Of a stretch of 64,000 nucleotides of DNA, positions 1 to 15,200 are shown one piece after another; the stretch's first letter is position 1; each line of letters opens with the position of its first letter. The position numbers and the translations under genes were made by a program. Origin of the DNA: Bretschneidera sinensis (taxonomy: Eukaryota > Streptophyta > Magnoliopsida > Brassicales > Akaniaceae); NCBI GenBank assembly GCA_023935145.1, contig CM043700.1:23643501-23707500 (forward strand). Reading direction: 5' to 3'. Below the pieces are notes generated by a model. The model saw only the letters and a program-made list of their open reading frames with translations, was not told where the DNA came from and did no database searches.

Positions 1-3000
1 TTGTAGAATATAGTATGGTCAGCTTGGCTTTGACAGTAGCCACAACTCTTTACAGCTTTCCCAAATCTCTCAAACCAGGATCTAGGGGATTGTTTGAGAC
101 CATATAATGACTTCTTTAGTTTACAAACTTTGTTTGGTCCTAACTCTCCCTCAAACCCGGGTGGTAGGCTCATAAAGATCTATTCCTGGAGATCTCCATT
201 GAAAAAAGCATTTTTAACATCTAACTGGTGTAAGGGCCAGTTGAAATTCACAGCCAAAGATAATAAGATTCTGATTGAGTTTATCTTGGCTATAGGGGCA
301 AAAGTTTCCTGATAATCGATCCCATATGTCTGACTGAACCCTTTTGCAACTAGTCTAGCCTTGTATCTCTCTATGCTACCATCAACTTTACATTTCACTG
401 TAAAGACCCACTTGCAGCCAACTGTTTTCTTCTCCTTAGGTAAATTAACTATCTCCCAAGTACCACTTCGTCTAAGAGCATTCATCTCTTCTATCACTGC
501 TAATTTCCAATTCGGATCATCTAGAGCTTTTTTAATGTTTCTCGGAACAAACAAGGGTGAGATTTTGGAAGTAAACGCCCTATGGGTATGAGATATTTTT
601 GCATAGGAAAGATATTCGGTAATGGGATATTTAGGATTTTTTTTGCAAGTTCGGATTCCTTTCCTAATGGCAATTGGAAAATCAAGATCTGATGGTTCTT
701 TGCTAGGAGTGGTAACAAGAACTAAAGATGAGTTAGGGAAAAACTTACCTATGATATTTGGAGGTCCGGTTCCCGAAAGTTGAGATTGATCATTTCCAAG
801 AGGAAAAAGCTGCATTTGACTCCTTTTATGAATCATTTTTTTTAGTATAAACCATAAGCTCATGATTTTGTTGTAGTGTTTCTCCCCCTGGTTTAGATAC
901 AGTAATGCTTGGCACTATATGACTAGGACTCCCTTCATTGTTTTCATTGATTTTATCACTTTGTTCCTCAGGTTCAGATTGTTCCTGATTTTGAGTTTCT
1001 AGAATGGCAGTGGGAAGAGAGGAATGTGGTGTAGTAGCCAAAATCACATTTGGTAAAGGAGTAGGGAATAAATCCCAAAAATTTTCTTCCTTCACCTCAT
1101 TCTCTCCCTGAAGACAATTTTTGTGAAAGTAGGGTTTATTTTCAAAGAACAAGACATCCATACTCACATAAATTTTTCTTGTTTGGGGATTATAGCATTT
1201 ATATCCATTTTTATTGGCTGCATACCCAATGAAAACACATTTTTCAGCTTGAGGATCAAGTTTAGACTGAGTATTATTAGGTATATGAACAAACATAGTG
1301 CAACCAAACACTTTTAGAGGCAAATCCGAGTACATTCTTGATAAGGGAAAGCATTTTTTGAAACATTCTAATGGTCTACTGAATTTTAGAACCCTTGTAG
1401 GCATTCTGTTAATAAAGAAAGATGTTGTTAAAACCGCTTCCCCCCCAAAAAAATATTTTAGAACATTCAGTGAAAACATTATAGCACGAGCTACTTCAAG
1501 CAAATGTCTATTTTTTCTTTCAACAATCCCATTATGTTGAGGAGTATCCACACAAGTTGATTGATGATGTATACCTTTTTCTTTTAAAAAATTTCCCAAA
1601 AGTCCTTTAAAATACTACGTTCCGTTATCATTGTGAAGAATGCTAATTTTTGTTTGAAATTGTGTTTCAACCATTGTGTAAAAATCCTTAAAAAGTTTTT
1701 CCACCTCAGATTTTTCATTCATCAAATAAACTCAACATAAACCGGTATGATCATCTATAAAGGTAACAAATCATTTTTTTTTTCTAGAGATAATAGTAAC
1801 TCTTGGAGGTCCCCAAGCATCACTATGTATTAAATAAAAAGGTTTTGAAGAAGCATAAGGTTTTGGTAAATAAGTATTACGATGACTCTTTGATAAGCAA
1901 CAACTTTCCCAGTAAAATGATGAAAAATCCAAACCCTTAAATAAAGTGGGAAACAAATGTTGAAGATATGAGAAGCTAGGATGTCATAGTCTTAAATGCC
2001 AAAGCATTATTTGTTCATAAACAGAATTAGAACTAACACTGCTAAGGCCATGAGCCTTTTTATTATCGGAGAAACCATCATTAAAGTAGTAAAGCCCACA
2101 TTCCATCTAAGCACTGCCAATCTTCTTCCCCGAGTTTCGGTCCTGAAATTCACAGTAAGCATCATAGAAAACAACACGACAATTAGATTCTTTGGCTAGT
2201 TTATTCACAGACAAAAGGTTACAGGCTAGTTTAGGAACATGAAGAACAGATTTAAGATCTATATTCTTAGATTTTAATCAAAATTTTCCCGGCAATAAGT
2301 GAAAAACTTCCATATGCAATTCTAATTTTTTCAAGGCCAGAACATGGTGAATAAGTGCTAAAAAGATTTGAAAGGCTGGTAAGATGATCAGAGGCTCTAG
2401 AATCGATTATCCATGGAGCAAAATTTGAACAAGAATGGGCATTAAAAACACTACCTATTTGTGCAAGAGAGACACTAGGAATACCAGATGAGGAATTGGA
2501 TTTTAGTAGTTTCAGAAGATGATTCATTTGCTCCTTGTTGAAGGGACTTGACTCAGCTTCATTGGCAGTGGGAATCACATGTTTATTTTTGTCACCAGGC
2601 TTGCTGCTTTTCCAATTTGTTGGTTTTCCATGAATTTTCTAGCAAGTATCTCGAGTATGGCATGGTTTGTTACAATAATTGCACCAGACCCGAGGCTTCT
2701 CTTCAGTTTTGTGCTGAAAATTGGCTGCCTTATTAGCAGTAGATTCGGTAATAAGGACAAAACCTTCAATGGCCCCGCTGGTGATCTTCTTCCCTAACAT
2801 TACGTGTCTGCGGCTTTCTTCTCTTCGAACTTCAGCAAACACTTCACCGAGTGGAGGAAGTGGAGTCCTGCCAATGATCCTTCCCCTAACTTCATCAAAC
2901 TCTACGTTTAGTCCGGCAAGGAATTTGTAAATGCGATGAGCCTCCACAGTTAGTTTGTAATAACTAGCATCTTCAATGGATTTCCATTCATAATCATTGA

Positions 3001-3475
3001 ACAAATCCAAGTCCTGCCACAGCCGCTTCAATAAATTGAAATACTTGGTGACCGAGTCTTCGCCTTGTCGAATCTCGCCAAGTTTCAGAGTCAATTCATA
3101 AATTTGAGATTGATTTCCCAAATCAGAATACATCTGATTAACGTTGTCCCAGAGTTCTTTGGCCATAGAATAACATATATAATTGGAACTAATGTCCTCA
3201 TCCATCGAATTCACGAGCCAGGTCATTACCATTTAATTTTCTGCATCCTAAGTCGCATACGCTGGATCCTCCGGGGCTGGTTCCTTCTTTTCTCCTGTTA
3301 AATACCCAATTTTTCCCCGTCCTCTGATGTACATCCGAACTGATTGGGACCATCGTAAGAAGTTGTTCCCATTAAAATGGATTGTAGTGATTTGGATAGA
3401 GTGAGAATAGGTACTCGGGTTTTGAATTGTACGGTTTGTGAGGGGCGGAGTTGACTTAGAGGAGATGTCAGACAT
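1..3475 (-). pseudogene. copia gag-pol polyprotein, decayed
   Basis: The likely start is the Met beginning MSDISSK at 3475. Domains follow in order: the copia N-terminal gag domain (to about 3250), UBN2-type gag (about 3230-2700), a CCHC knuckle (CNYCNKPCHTRDTC, near 2640-2680), protease (WIIDSRASDHLT, near 2400, with the active-site DSG read as DSR), integrase core end (HNGIVERKN, near 1530) and RT N-terminal half ([22 protein letters not shown], about 290-360). Stops follow YAT near 3248, the knuckle Cys near 2639 and DLQE near 180, and there are frame changes between segments. The protein is dead. Coding for the catalytic RT motif is beyond the left edge. Confidence 0.85.
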
Positions 3476-3515
3476 GGCTGGATTGAGCAAAAAAAAATTC
3501 TAGGGTTTTAGGGTT

Positions 3516-3527
3516 GCTCTGATACCA
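3516..3527 (-). other. Primer-binding site (initiator tRNA-Met type)
   Basis: The minus strand reads TGGTATCAGAGC directly after the LTR. This is the standard complement to the 3' end of plant initiator tRNA-Met used by copia elements. It fixes the inner boundary of the LTR. Confidence 0.88.
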
Positions 3528-3774
3528 TGTGAATTTGAACGAAAGACAGAAAATTGAATAATTTTTCTCTATATTATTCATACCAAAACGGTTTACACAG
3601 ATTTTCTTTTTATAAGAGAACACAAGAACAAAATAAGTAAACTAACTAAAATGACTAGTTGTCCTAATTAATTAATTACAGAGTTGACTAAAGAGCTATT
3701 TACAGAAATAAGAATACAACTAATAAAACTCATAATATTCGGTAATATTATGACCGAATCTTCCATTTCCAACA
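3528..3774 (-). repeat. LTR (5' LTR) of the left copia element
   Basis: A 247-bp segment starts TGTGAATTTG and ends CCAACA on the plus strand, so on the element strand it opens TGTTGG and closes with CA. It is bounded by the primer-binding site on one side and by sequence matching the empty site in the other two BBE blocks on the other. The last 185 bp of this LTR, with substitutions, recur at 17751-17935. Confidence 0.85.
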
Positions 3775-4055
3775 CAGCTTAATGTTAAAAAAGAAAAAAA
3801 AATCTATATTATTTGCTGTAGAATAGGAAGCACTGAACACTTGACATGCAGGAAAACCCAAATGCATAGATTTGAATTGAAAATCAGATTACTACTTGTC
3901 CTGTTTCATATTTTAATCCCTTTAACCATGGATTATTACCAGCTTCTTTAATCTACACTCTCAAAATCTTTATGCCAAGGTAATAAATAATACGACTTGG
4001 AGAGGAGCTAACAATGCTTTTCTCATTCTTGAAGAACAAAAACAAGTTTTTAATT

Positions 4056-5665
<1,610 letters not shown>

Positions 5666-6671
5666 TGTTGCTCCTCAATATTTCTTTTGGGGATGGGAGA
5701 GATTTTATATGCACTCTTCCTATGTTCTGTCTCTATAACTTAACAGCAAAGCAAATGAAACTGAAATCTTTTATGATATTCTAGATGACAATTAAATGCT
5801 TGAGGAGGAAGGGGTAACAGAGACCTTATGCCTGAATTGAGCATTAAAAATGAATTTTGTAACTCTTAAAAGCATTTAAGAAGTGATTTTTGATGGGCAG
5901 AATTATTATGGCTGCATTCGTTCTTTTGAAGAATAAAAATTTGGATTTAACATTTTTTTAGTAAAACATTGGATTCTAATTTCTAACCTACCCATATTTC
6001 CTCCCAGACCAGCAACTAACTTTTATTGTCACTTATCCTTAAGAAATGTACTGTTATGAGGATTCGACCTCATAATCTCAAAGACAACCGAGTACTTTTG
6101 ACTTGATAGATATCAAAGTAGTCTTTTATTGCAATTAAAATGACATCAAATAGTGGGTTCTAGCCGATGTTATTTGGAGTATGTGTATTGGACATGTGTG
6201 CGTGTCCGAGTGTAAGACTCGTTTTTTTTGTTGTAAGTTTTCATATATTTATTTTTTAAAATTAAAGTGTTTAAGTATCATAACTTTATCTGAGTATCGA
6301 ATGTCCAACACGAGTATGACGTAGTAAAATGAAGAGTTCATACAACAGAGATCCTAGCTGACTTACTTAGTAAAGTTACTTGTTATCGCAAAAATGACTT
6401 AAAAATTAAGATCGAATCCCGTTAACGCTAGATATTGAGGAATAAATGATGAAAAGAGTTACTAGTCATAGTAAAAGAGAGTTACTTCCTTTGCATAGCC
6501 CATTAGCCCAATGTGCTTCCATTGAAAAAAAAAATGGAGCTCAATCTTTATTCACATATCTCCAAAAACATGTGGGGTAAGTAATTCATTATTTGCATCA
6601 GCAATCTTTCCATATGCATTTTCTTCATTTCAATGCACGGCTAAGTAGTTCTTGAAGAGCAAAAGAAAAAC

Positions 6672-6762
6672 CCGACCTGCCGTATTCAAACCAGTGACCT
6701 AAGGATTATCTGTTGTAATTCCCTACTACAGTCCTCCGCTCTACCAACTGAGCTAAGATTGG
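6672..6762 (-). tRNA. tRNA-Tyr (GUA) with intron, degenerate copy A
   Basis: The minus strand shows a tRNA with acceptor 5' strand CCAATCT, D-arm GCTC...GAGC, anticodon arm GAGGA-CT-GTA, an intron of about 19 nt after position 37, then TCCTT, variable loop, T-arm and AGGTCGG. The GUA anticodon and the intron position are those of plant tRNA-Tyr. Decay is visible: one acceptor mismatch (position 3), T-arm mismatches at both ends of the stem, and TTTGAAT in place of TTCGAAT in the T loop. It is probably not functional. Confidence 0.72.
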
Positions 6763-7802
6763 TTACTGTCCATTAAGTATAAGACTATATATATATATAT
6801 ATATTGGTTTAAAGTAAAAATTTTAAAAAATAAAACCATTTAATGTCTAAAGGAAATTGCATTTTTCTGGATGTAAAATCTATGGGGGAATATGTGGTTT
6901 CTATACAATACCCGGAGTTTATTTCGGAAGGGTTTTTTGAGTGGTAAGTAAAGGAAAAGAAAAGAATGGTTAAATAAAAATTATGTTTGGGAGGTTTTTT
7001 TAAAAAAGTTTTGGGGACCAATCAATTTTTGAACACCCTAAATTGAGAGGTTCGCATGGTTTTCATCATAAATAAGCTTGAAAACGAAAAAGGGTAAACT
7101 ATACCAACATCCCCAAAATTTGATATAATTACAACATCATTTCAAGTTATAAAAAAAATATCATTTTCAAGATGTGATCATCTGTAAGAAAATTGATGTG
7201 ATTATTAGTGTAGTACATACTTCAAATAATATATTTAAATTGTAAAGTTATCCTATTAAATTTTTTATTTAAATGAGCTATATCTATACGTGTATTACAC
7301 CAACCACTACACTAATTTTACTACAGATGATTTCCTCCCAAACCTTTACATGAATATTGTAACTACATCCAAAATGGTAAACAAGCATAAAAAATAATTA
7401 ACAGAACAATTATTTTGTCATAAGTACAAACACGTGAGAAACACATAATGCTCAAAATGTACTCATAGCATCCGTTGTTACCGAGTGTAATACCCGTTAA
7501 TTTTCCATTTAAGTTATAAAAATATGCAACACCACAACTCCCTTTCAACCCATTAATGCCTATATAAGAAAAGATTTACTTACTAATTTATAAGAGAAAT
7601 CAATTCAAAGTAACAATTTTCGATGAACGGTGTTATCAAGCAAAAACCCTTACATGATTTTCAAGATTTTGTTTCTCTAACCTTGTTTAAAATAAAATCC
7701 TTGTAAGAAGGAAGAAGTGAATAGAGGCTTATGAGAGAAAGGATTTTACTCTTTTCCAAACATGTTTTGCTCGTGTGACAAACATGTTGCGCTTATAGGT
7801 AA

Positions 7803-8400
7803 TTAGCAAATTGCAAAATCAATAAAAATAAGCTAGTTCTGTCCTTTGAAACTTATGTTAGTAAAATTTCCATGGAGATGACACAAAACTCACTCTTTTA
7901 GGCATAATTTACACACATTGGTATTTAGTTTGGTTTTACAAGAAAATACTTTAACAAATTTACATGCAACTTTTTTCTAGTATTTATGGATTAATATCTA
8001 TTGTGTTTAATTTATTCTAAATTGCTAATAGATGTCATCTGTGGTACAGAGTATTATTTTTTTCCTTTTAAAGCATAGTAATTGTGTCCAGAAGAGTTAT
8101 ATATGAATTTCAATGCCAAATTTATATTGTATCTTATTTCACTGTGCTTAAAGAACATTATTTAAGGTTTCTTAAGTGTACTAATGCTTGTGCGGCAGGC
8201 GCTTTTAGTATGTTTTGATTATACTTTTAAATAAAAGAAAAATATGTGATAATAATTCCTATATATATATATTTATACTGATTTCAAGTAATTACAAAAT
8301 TCTGTACAAAGAGTCGAAGACTTTTTGATACTGCCATAGTTGTCCTTTTCATTTCCTGGTAACAACTTAACTTCCTAGATGCTTTCTTGTCTAAATGCAG
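7803..8400. other. Intergenic/intronic AT-rich stretch
   Basis: No gene, repeat family or RNA is recognised here. It ends in a plausible 3' splice site (tgcag at 8396-8400) that feeds the exon at 8401, so its right part may be a relic intron of that gene fragment. Confidence 0.5.
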
Positions 8401-9106
8401 GACTGGGACTGGATATGTGGCAATGTTGTTGCTCCACTGCTTAAAATGTTGGAATCCGCGGTGGCGGAGAACTTATTTGTTGCTATTGTTACTTTTATTG
8501 GTCAACTTGGGAGGTATGTTTACTTAATTTTGTTTTGCACAATAAGTTCTATGATTTCTAGTGTTTTTTTTTTAATTCATTATTTTTTTCTACATTTTGA
8601 CAATGTTAAAAATTGATTAGGGAGAGTGAGTGTGGCATTCATGGCGTTTATTTATTTATTTTTTCTCTTCACTTAGATGAAATTACTAAGACAGGTTTAG
8701 ATTGAATGTGGAAAAAGACCTACAGCCATTTTTTTTTGTGAAGTTTGATAGTACAAATTGTTTTCACATGGTTTCTTTTGATGAGTCAAATTGTGTTCTA
8801 ATTTTCAGGCTTCGAGTTGATGCTTGTGGGTATGAAGATAAAGGAGTTGAAGACTTGAGAGTTAAATTGTCTGCTTTTCTATTTCGGGACACGGCCATCA
8901 GAGCAGGCCTTCCTGTTCAAATCGCCACTGTGAGTGCTTTGCTGAGGCTTCTCTCTCTTGATTTTGAGAAAATTATTCAGGGTAGGCGGATACATCCAGC
9001 CATTGCAAGTCTGTCTGTTCGTAGCGATCTTATTAGAAAATGGTTTTCTCTATTGAGCGAGGAGCAAAATGCCTTTCATTCAGCCTTCTACAATCTGTTT
9101 GTGTAG
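8401..9106 (+). pseudogene. Two-exon C-terminal fragment of an unidentified plant gene
   Basis: Exon 1 (8401-8513) follows 'tgcag' and ends before 'gtatgt'. Exon 2 starts at 8809 after 'attttcag'. Splicing keeps the frame across an Arg codon (GQLG-R-LRVDACGYEDKGVE). The peptide is alpha-helical, beginning DWDWICGNVVAPLLKMLESA and reaching LIRKWFSLLSEEQ. Near 9073 a single missing base appears to shift the frame: the +1 frame continues sensibly as SFSLLQSVCV, while the original frame ends at TAG 9104-9106. No upstream exons are found between 7803 and 8400, so this is a truncated, frameshifted fragment. From memory it resembles the C-terminus of the plant EMB1611/MEE22 family, but that is unverified and low confidence. 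Confidence 0.6.
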
Positions 9107-10422
9107 TTACAGATTGAGATATTTATTTCTTTTAAATATTATTGAAGCATGAAATTTTGGAGTTTAGCATGTGAATAGGTAGTCAGTTATGTAGAGAAAC
9201 CAAAACACCTTTTTTTTTTATCACATTGATGTCCCTTCACATGAGCAAATTTATGATTTTTTGGACCACCTTCTGCGGTTGCATCATGTTTCGGCTCACA
9301 TTTTTCCTCCCGGCTCACTTGTAATTTATTTATTGATAATATTTGTACTTTTCTTATAGATTGTAATATTTGGACCACCTTGTGCGGTTGCCAGAAATTA
9401 GATTGTTCTTATTGTTGTTAACATTGTTTCAGTTTTTGATTTCTTTTTTTCCTTCTGCTGAACGAAGGAGGAATTATATCTGAAGTACTTGCATAACAAG
9501 CTTTTGGTTCATTTTGATGTTGGGTTTCCATGCAGCTGTCATCTTTACTAATCTTGCAGGCTTTTCTGTATAGTAGTCTGAGTTTCTTTTGTTCATATAA
9601 CGTTCCTATTTACTTAGGTCTATGCTCATGAATTCATTCAAGTTTTAAAGTCTTTTAAACAAGTAATCTTGCATGTTCTTATGAGTCTTTTAAACAAGCA
9701 TCTAATTGGGGTTCCAAAAGTTCTTTGTTTTAGAATTCCGTGTCCTCAGAATGACAAGGTGCTAATGACCTAAGGACAAGCAGTCTAATTGTTGTATGCC
9801 AGTATGAAAGTGCATGATCTGTTGTCTATAGGATACAGAAGAACTTTAGCTAATATATATACTACCGGAGGTGCATCTTGGTCTGCAACCAGGTCTGTTA
9901 TTTGTTTAATTTCTCAATTTTATAATTTCATTTTAGTACTTCCTCCTCAAAGTTGTTGGGCCTAGGCATGATCAAAATGCATATACTTGTGCTATTTGTT
10001 TACATGTGAAACTTAAATATTTATGTCAGTTTGAAATATAGTAAACCGTTTATTTACATACAATCTCCTGGCTTTTCTGTTGTTTCAATCTCTTGAGAGA
10101 TTGATCTTCTGACTTGTTGCAGCTTGAACTTAGTTTATATGCCCTATTAGAATTTTATTGAAGTTTGCTTTGAGCTGCACTTATTGATGTTGATGTGAAT
10201 AGTTGGTTTGGATATGAAGAATCTACACTATGAATGGCTTACATTTGCACTCTAAAAACCTCTGGAAAAATATTGTTCTGGGTGACTTGGTCGGTGTTAG
10301 ATGCTATTGAAATGAAACATTTACTTGCAGTGTTATATTTAGTAGAATATTTCCTCCTTATTATGAGGACATATCCTGATTATGACGACATATCAGAAGA
10401 AAGTTTCAATCAACAGGTTTTT
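9107..10422. other. Gene-free stretch between the gene fragment and BBE-like D
   Basis: The sequence is AT-rich without a convincing coding frame. A short phrase 'ttggaccaccttctgcggttgc' near 9260 recurs as 'tttggaccaccttgtgcggttgc' near 9369, a small direct repeat about 110 bp apart. Nothing else is recognised. Confidence 0.5.
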
Positions 10423-11894
10423 CTATTTGTATTGCCTATTTCTTGGTGCATGAAGAGTTGGAATGCTTTGGTCATTTCTGAAGAAATTTTCTGGATCAAC
10501 TTTGCTTTTCACCTGTGCCAATATCTTGAAATTTCCCTTGAAGTACTTTATGCCCCAAAGACTTGCCTCTGAGTAGCTTGTGTTGCTCTGCTTGTTGGTT
10601 CCCAAATCAAGATCTCTGTAGTTGAGATAGGCAGCCCTTGGAGACCTGGAAACAAATGGCCTCATGTACCTATAAAGCATCCTCATCCAGTGCACATGCT
10701 TGTTGGATGCGTCAACTCCATTCACTTCCCACTTCACTAGGTACTGAATATTGTACAAATTACCTTTTCTGTGGGGAAATGGGACTTCAGATTCTGAAAT
10801 CTCATTCATCCTTCCACCAAAAGGGTCCATAATCAATAAAATTATTTCCTCTTCTAAAAACCTTTCCCATATCCCTTCAAGTCCATCTTCAGGTATGGGT
10901 ACCTGCACAAAGTCAGATTTTGCCTTAAAATAGCTCTTGTATAGTTCAGTCTTGTCCAGTAAGACCTCCAGGGGATGCCCTTTTTGATATCCAGCAAAAT
11001 AGAGGGTAGATTCAACCCAACTCATTTGAGTGCAGTCTTCAGGTTGTAGTCCCAACTCAGGGAAACTTATGCCATCAATGGGATTAGCCTGTCAATTCTT
11101 CCAAGAAACAGTGCATTGAAAGAAGCTTGTATAGTTTTGTTATTTGCACTACTTCCTCCACCAACATCTTGAATGATGATCCTGATGAAGAGATCTTCAT
11201 GTAGTTTATCTGCAATGTATTGCCACTTGTGGACTAGCTTGGTTGCACCTTGTTCTATTGTTTTCCTAACAGTGAAACCAGTCACAGTTTGTGGAACTTT
11301 AACCAGCTTGATTTTCCATGAAAGTATGATTCCAAAGCTAGCTCCACCACCTCCTCTGATGGCCCAAAACAAGTCCTCACCCATTGCTTCCCTGTCTAGA
11401 ATTCTTCCATTAACATCAACCAGGTAAGCATCTAGGACATTATCTGCCGCAAGACCATACTTTCTCAACATTGTGCCAATCCCTCCCCCACTGAAGTGCC
11501 CACCAATCCCTACAGTAGGACATATACCTGCAGGGAATCCATGGATATTACTTTTCTTGGCAATGGCATAGTAAAGCTCACCTAGTGTTGCACCAGACTG
11601 GACCCATGCTGTTTCATCTTCAACATTGATTTCGATTGACCGAAGATTGATAAGATCTATGATTATAAAAGGGATCTTGCAGAGGTAAGATAAACCCTCA
11701 TAGTCATGGCCTCCACTTCTGATCCTGATTTGCAGGCCATGTTTTTTGCTACAAAGGATTGCTGCTTGGATTTCATATTCATGGAATGGTGTACTGATGA
11801 GAAGAGGTTTCGGGGTAGTGGAATTTAACCATCTTGGATTTCGTACAGAAGATTGCAATAGATATGGATACAAAGGAGAAGTTGGGGTGTAAAT

Positions 11895-12230
11895 TGCTAG
11901 TTTTAAAGAATGAAAGAACAAGAATTTTTTCTAGGTACAAGGAGAGAATGGAGGAAGATACACAGAAAATGTAAACTGGAATTCTATTTTCATAATGCTT
12001 CAGCTTACAATATATATAAGAACTGAAAAGTAAAGCTGCAGAAAAAAATAAACAAAAACAACTAATACATGGTACAACACACATGAGATAGTAATGACTG
12101 ATAACGTGGGCTAGTAAATGACAAAGAACATGGGGTAGTAAATGCAGCTGACAAGGGGTAGTAATGACAGCAGCTAACAAGGGCAGTAAGGACAGAGTGG
12201 TGCAGCAGCACCTGATGCAAATCACCAACA
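11895..12230 (-). repeat. 3' LTR of the copia element in gene D
   Basis: This is the 336-bp LTR reading TGCTAG...CCAACA on the plus strand. It is paired with 16276-16611 at the same length with about eight substitutions. A minus-strand TATATATTG motif near 12010-12018 is a candidate LTR promoter. Confidence 0.95.
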
Positions 12231-12278
12231 CTCCTCCTTGTATTAGAAGCTGCAAACTCCAAGTCTCTCCCTAAGAGG

Positions 12279-15200
12279 CTAAAATCTGTTTGCTGGTAGA
12301 GGTTTTGTGAAAATGTCTGCAAGCTGATCTTCATATCTGCAATAAACCAAGCTCACATCTCCTTCTTTCTGCACTTCTCTTAGAAAGAATAGCTTAATCT
12401 TAAAATGTTTAGTTTTTCCATGAAAAACCGGATTATGAGATATTGCAATTGCAGCTTGATTGTCCACAAATACCTTTGTATCATTCAGTTGTTTCAAATG
12501 TAGATCACATAACAGCTTCCTCAATCACAATACTTGATTCACTGCTGCTGTAGCAGCAACAAATTCAGCCTCTGCAGTAGATTGTGCTACACATTCTTAT
12601 TTCTTGGAACACCAAGAGAACAACCTAATCCTAGACTAAAGCAGTAACCAGATGTACTCTTCATATCATCCATGGATCCACCCCAATCACTGTCAGAAAA
12701 TCCCATCAACTTGAAGTTTTGACACTTCTTGAATTTTACACCAAAGTTAACAGTCCCTTTGATGTACCTAATGACCCTTTTTGCTGCTTTAAGATGCATT
12801 TCACTAGAACAATGCATAAAACGAGAGAGAATGCTTACAGCAAAAAGGATATCTGGCCTGGTTGCAGTTAGGTACATTAGATATCCAACCAAGCTTCTGA
12901 AATAGCCTTCTTCAACTTTGTCTGTGCCATCTTCCTTACTTAGGCTTTCCTTCTGACTCATTGGTGTAGCCGTTGCTTTGCATTCCTCCATACAAAACTT
13001 TTTAAGTATTTCCTTAGTATACTTTCTTTGACAAACGAAAAATTCTCCTTCATCTTGTTTGATCTCCATACCAAGGAAATATGTCATCAGACCAAGGTCT
13101 GTCATATCAAAAACCAGCATCATCTCTTGCTTGAATTCATCAACAAGCTTGGCATTGTTACCTATCACCAACAAGTCATCAACGTATAATGACACAATAA
13201 GAAAGTCAGTCCCCTTTTTCTTAACATAGAGAGTGACTTCTGATAGGCTTTTTGTAAAACCCAAGCTCAATAGATGATCATCTATCCTACTATACCAGGT
13301 TTTAGGCGCTTGTTTTAAGCCATAGAGAGCCTTTTCTAGTAGGTACACTTTGTCTTCATGGCCTTCTTCAATGAATCCTTCTGGTTGCTCAACAAAGATC
13401 TCCTCCTGCGATAGACAATTTAAGAAGGCTGATTTTACATCTAATTGGAACACTTTCCACCCATTTTGGGCTGCTATAGCTAGCACCAGCCGAATAGTGT
13501 CTAATCTAGCAACAGGGGCAAATGTATATGAGTAATCAACTCCAAAAACTTGAGCATACCCCTTGACAACAAGCCTGGCTTTGTGTTTGTTGATGGATCC
13601 ATTAGCATTGAACTTGGTTCTAAACACCCATTTGACCCCAATGATTTTTCTGTCTTGAGGTCTATCAACAAGCTGCCATGTCTCGTTTTTCTTGATCATG
13701 TACAGCTCCTCCTCCATTGCCTTCTTCCATTTCTGGTTTTTAATGGCTTCTTCATAACCCGCAGGTTCACAAATGGCCACATTGCATCTTTGATAGATAT
13801 CATAGAGCGGTCTTGTTCCACGGATTGGTGGATCATCTTCCAAATCTTCTTCTGTCGTTTGGAAGGGGAGACTTGATTTGTGTATGCTTGTGGATGTCTC
13901 TTGTGTCTGTTCCCAATTCCACTTTTCATCTTCATTGAAGAACACATCTCTACTAACAATTAACTTCCTTGTTTGAGGTTGATACACCTTGTAGGCTTTA
14001 GAGAAAGAACTATAACCCACAAAGATGCCCGATTCTGACTTCTTGTCAAGTTTATCACGCTTGACCTGTGGAACGTGAGAGAAACGCATACAACCGAACA
14101 CTCTAAGAAAATTGAGAGTAGGTTTATAGCCATTCCAAGCCTCGAATGGAGTTTTATCTTCCAACACCTTGGTAGGCAATATGTTCTGCAAGAAAACAGC
14201 AGTACTTGCTGCCTCAGCCCAAAGCTTCTTTGGCAACTCCTTGTCATGAAGCATACATCTGGTCATCTCCATTATGTATCTGTTTCTCCTTTCACTAACT
14301 CCGTTTTGTTGCGGAGTATATAGAGCAGTAAGCTGGTGTTCTATGCCTGCTTCCTCGCAAAACAGATTGAATTCTTTTGAGGTGTATTCTTTTCCATTAT
14401 CTGACCTTAGAGCTTGAATTTTGCAGCCACTTTGGTTTTCCACCACCTTCTTGAACTTCCAAAACACTCCAGCCACTTATGACTTGAATTTTAAGAAAAA
14501 AATCCAGTACATTCTTGTAAAGTCATCAATGAAGGCAATGTAATACCGACTACCTGCTAATGACAGAGTTCTTTGAGGACCAGATACATCTGTGTGGATT
14601 AGCTGCAACTTGTGAGTGGCTCTCCAGGTTGACTTTGGGAATGGTCTCCGTTTTTGTTTACCGTATTGACAAGCATGACAAATCGGTAAGTGATCTCCAA
14701 ATGTTGGTAAGCCAACTGTGAGCTCATTTTTCTTCATGAGCTGCATCCTTTGCAAGTGACAAAGACCAAGTCTCTTGTGCCATAACTCGGTGTTGCTGGC
14801 TTCGGTTGAAAATGCAGCAAGTTCTTCTTTGATGAGATCGAAAGAAAAACTTTTGCCCTTCATTCTCACTTTAAGAATATCCTGACCCGTGACATCAAGA
14901 ATGTGACAGTAACTATCTTCAAAGATCACTTTAAAGCCTTTTTTAATCAATTGACCTACACTCAACAAGTTTTGGTCAATTTCTGGTACGTAGAGAACAT
15001 CTGAAATTCTCTTTATGCCTGTAGTGCTGGTTATAGAGATTGTTCCTTTCCCTTTGACAGAGATGTAATCACCATTGCCAATTCTGACTTTAGTAATGTC
15101 AGTTGGCCTCAAATCTCTGAAGAGTTCCTTGTCATTGGTCATGTGGTTGGTACAGCTACTGTCAATTAACCAACTATCAGTCGAACTACTGCTTGCAAAG

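Larger units (their letters stand above)
1..3774 (-). mobile_element. Ty1/copia LTR retrotransposon, 5' part, degenerate, runs off left edge
   Basis: Read on the minus strand, the order is 5' LTR (3528-3774), tRNA-iMet-type primer site, gag, zinc knuckle, protease, integrase and the start of reverse transcriptase, the copia order. The rest lies outside the window. The insertion point is visible by comparison with the related blocks at 17545 and 23061. There the sequence runs straight into 'cagcttaatgtt', whereas here the LTR end abuts that sequence at 3775. The predicted 5-bp target duplication is CAGCT, and its partner would be left of base 1. Several stops and a damaged protease motif show an old, inactive copy. 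Confidence 0.92.

Noticed and set aside
10234..10572. A 112-residue plus-strand frame overlapping the end of BBE-like D
   Set aside because: Its second half is antisense to conserved D coding sequence and the first half has no recognisable features.
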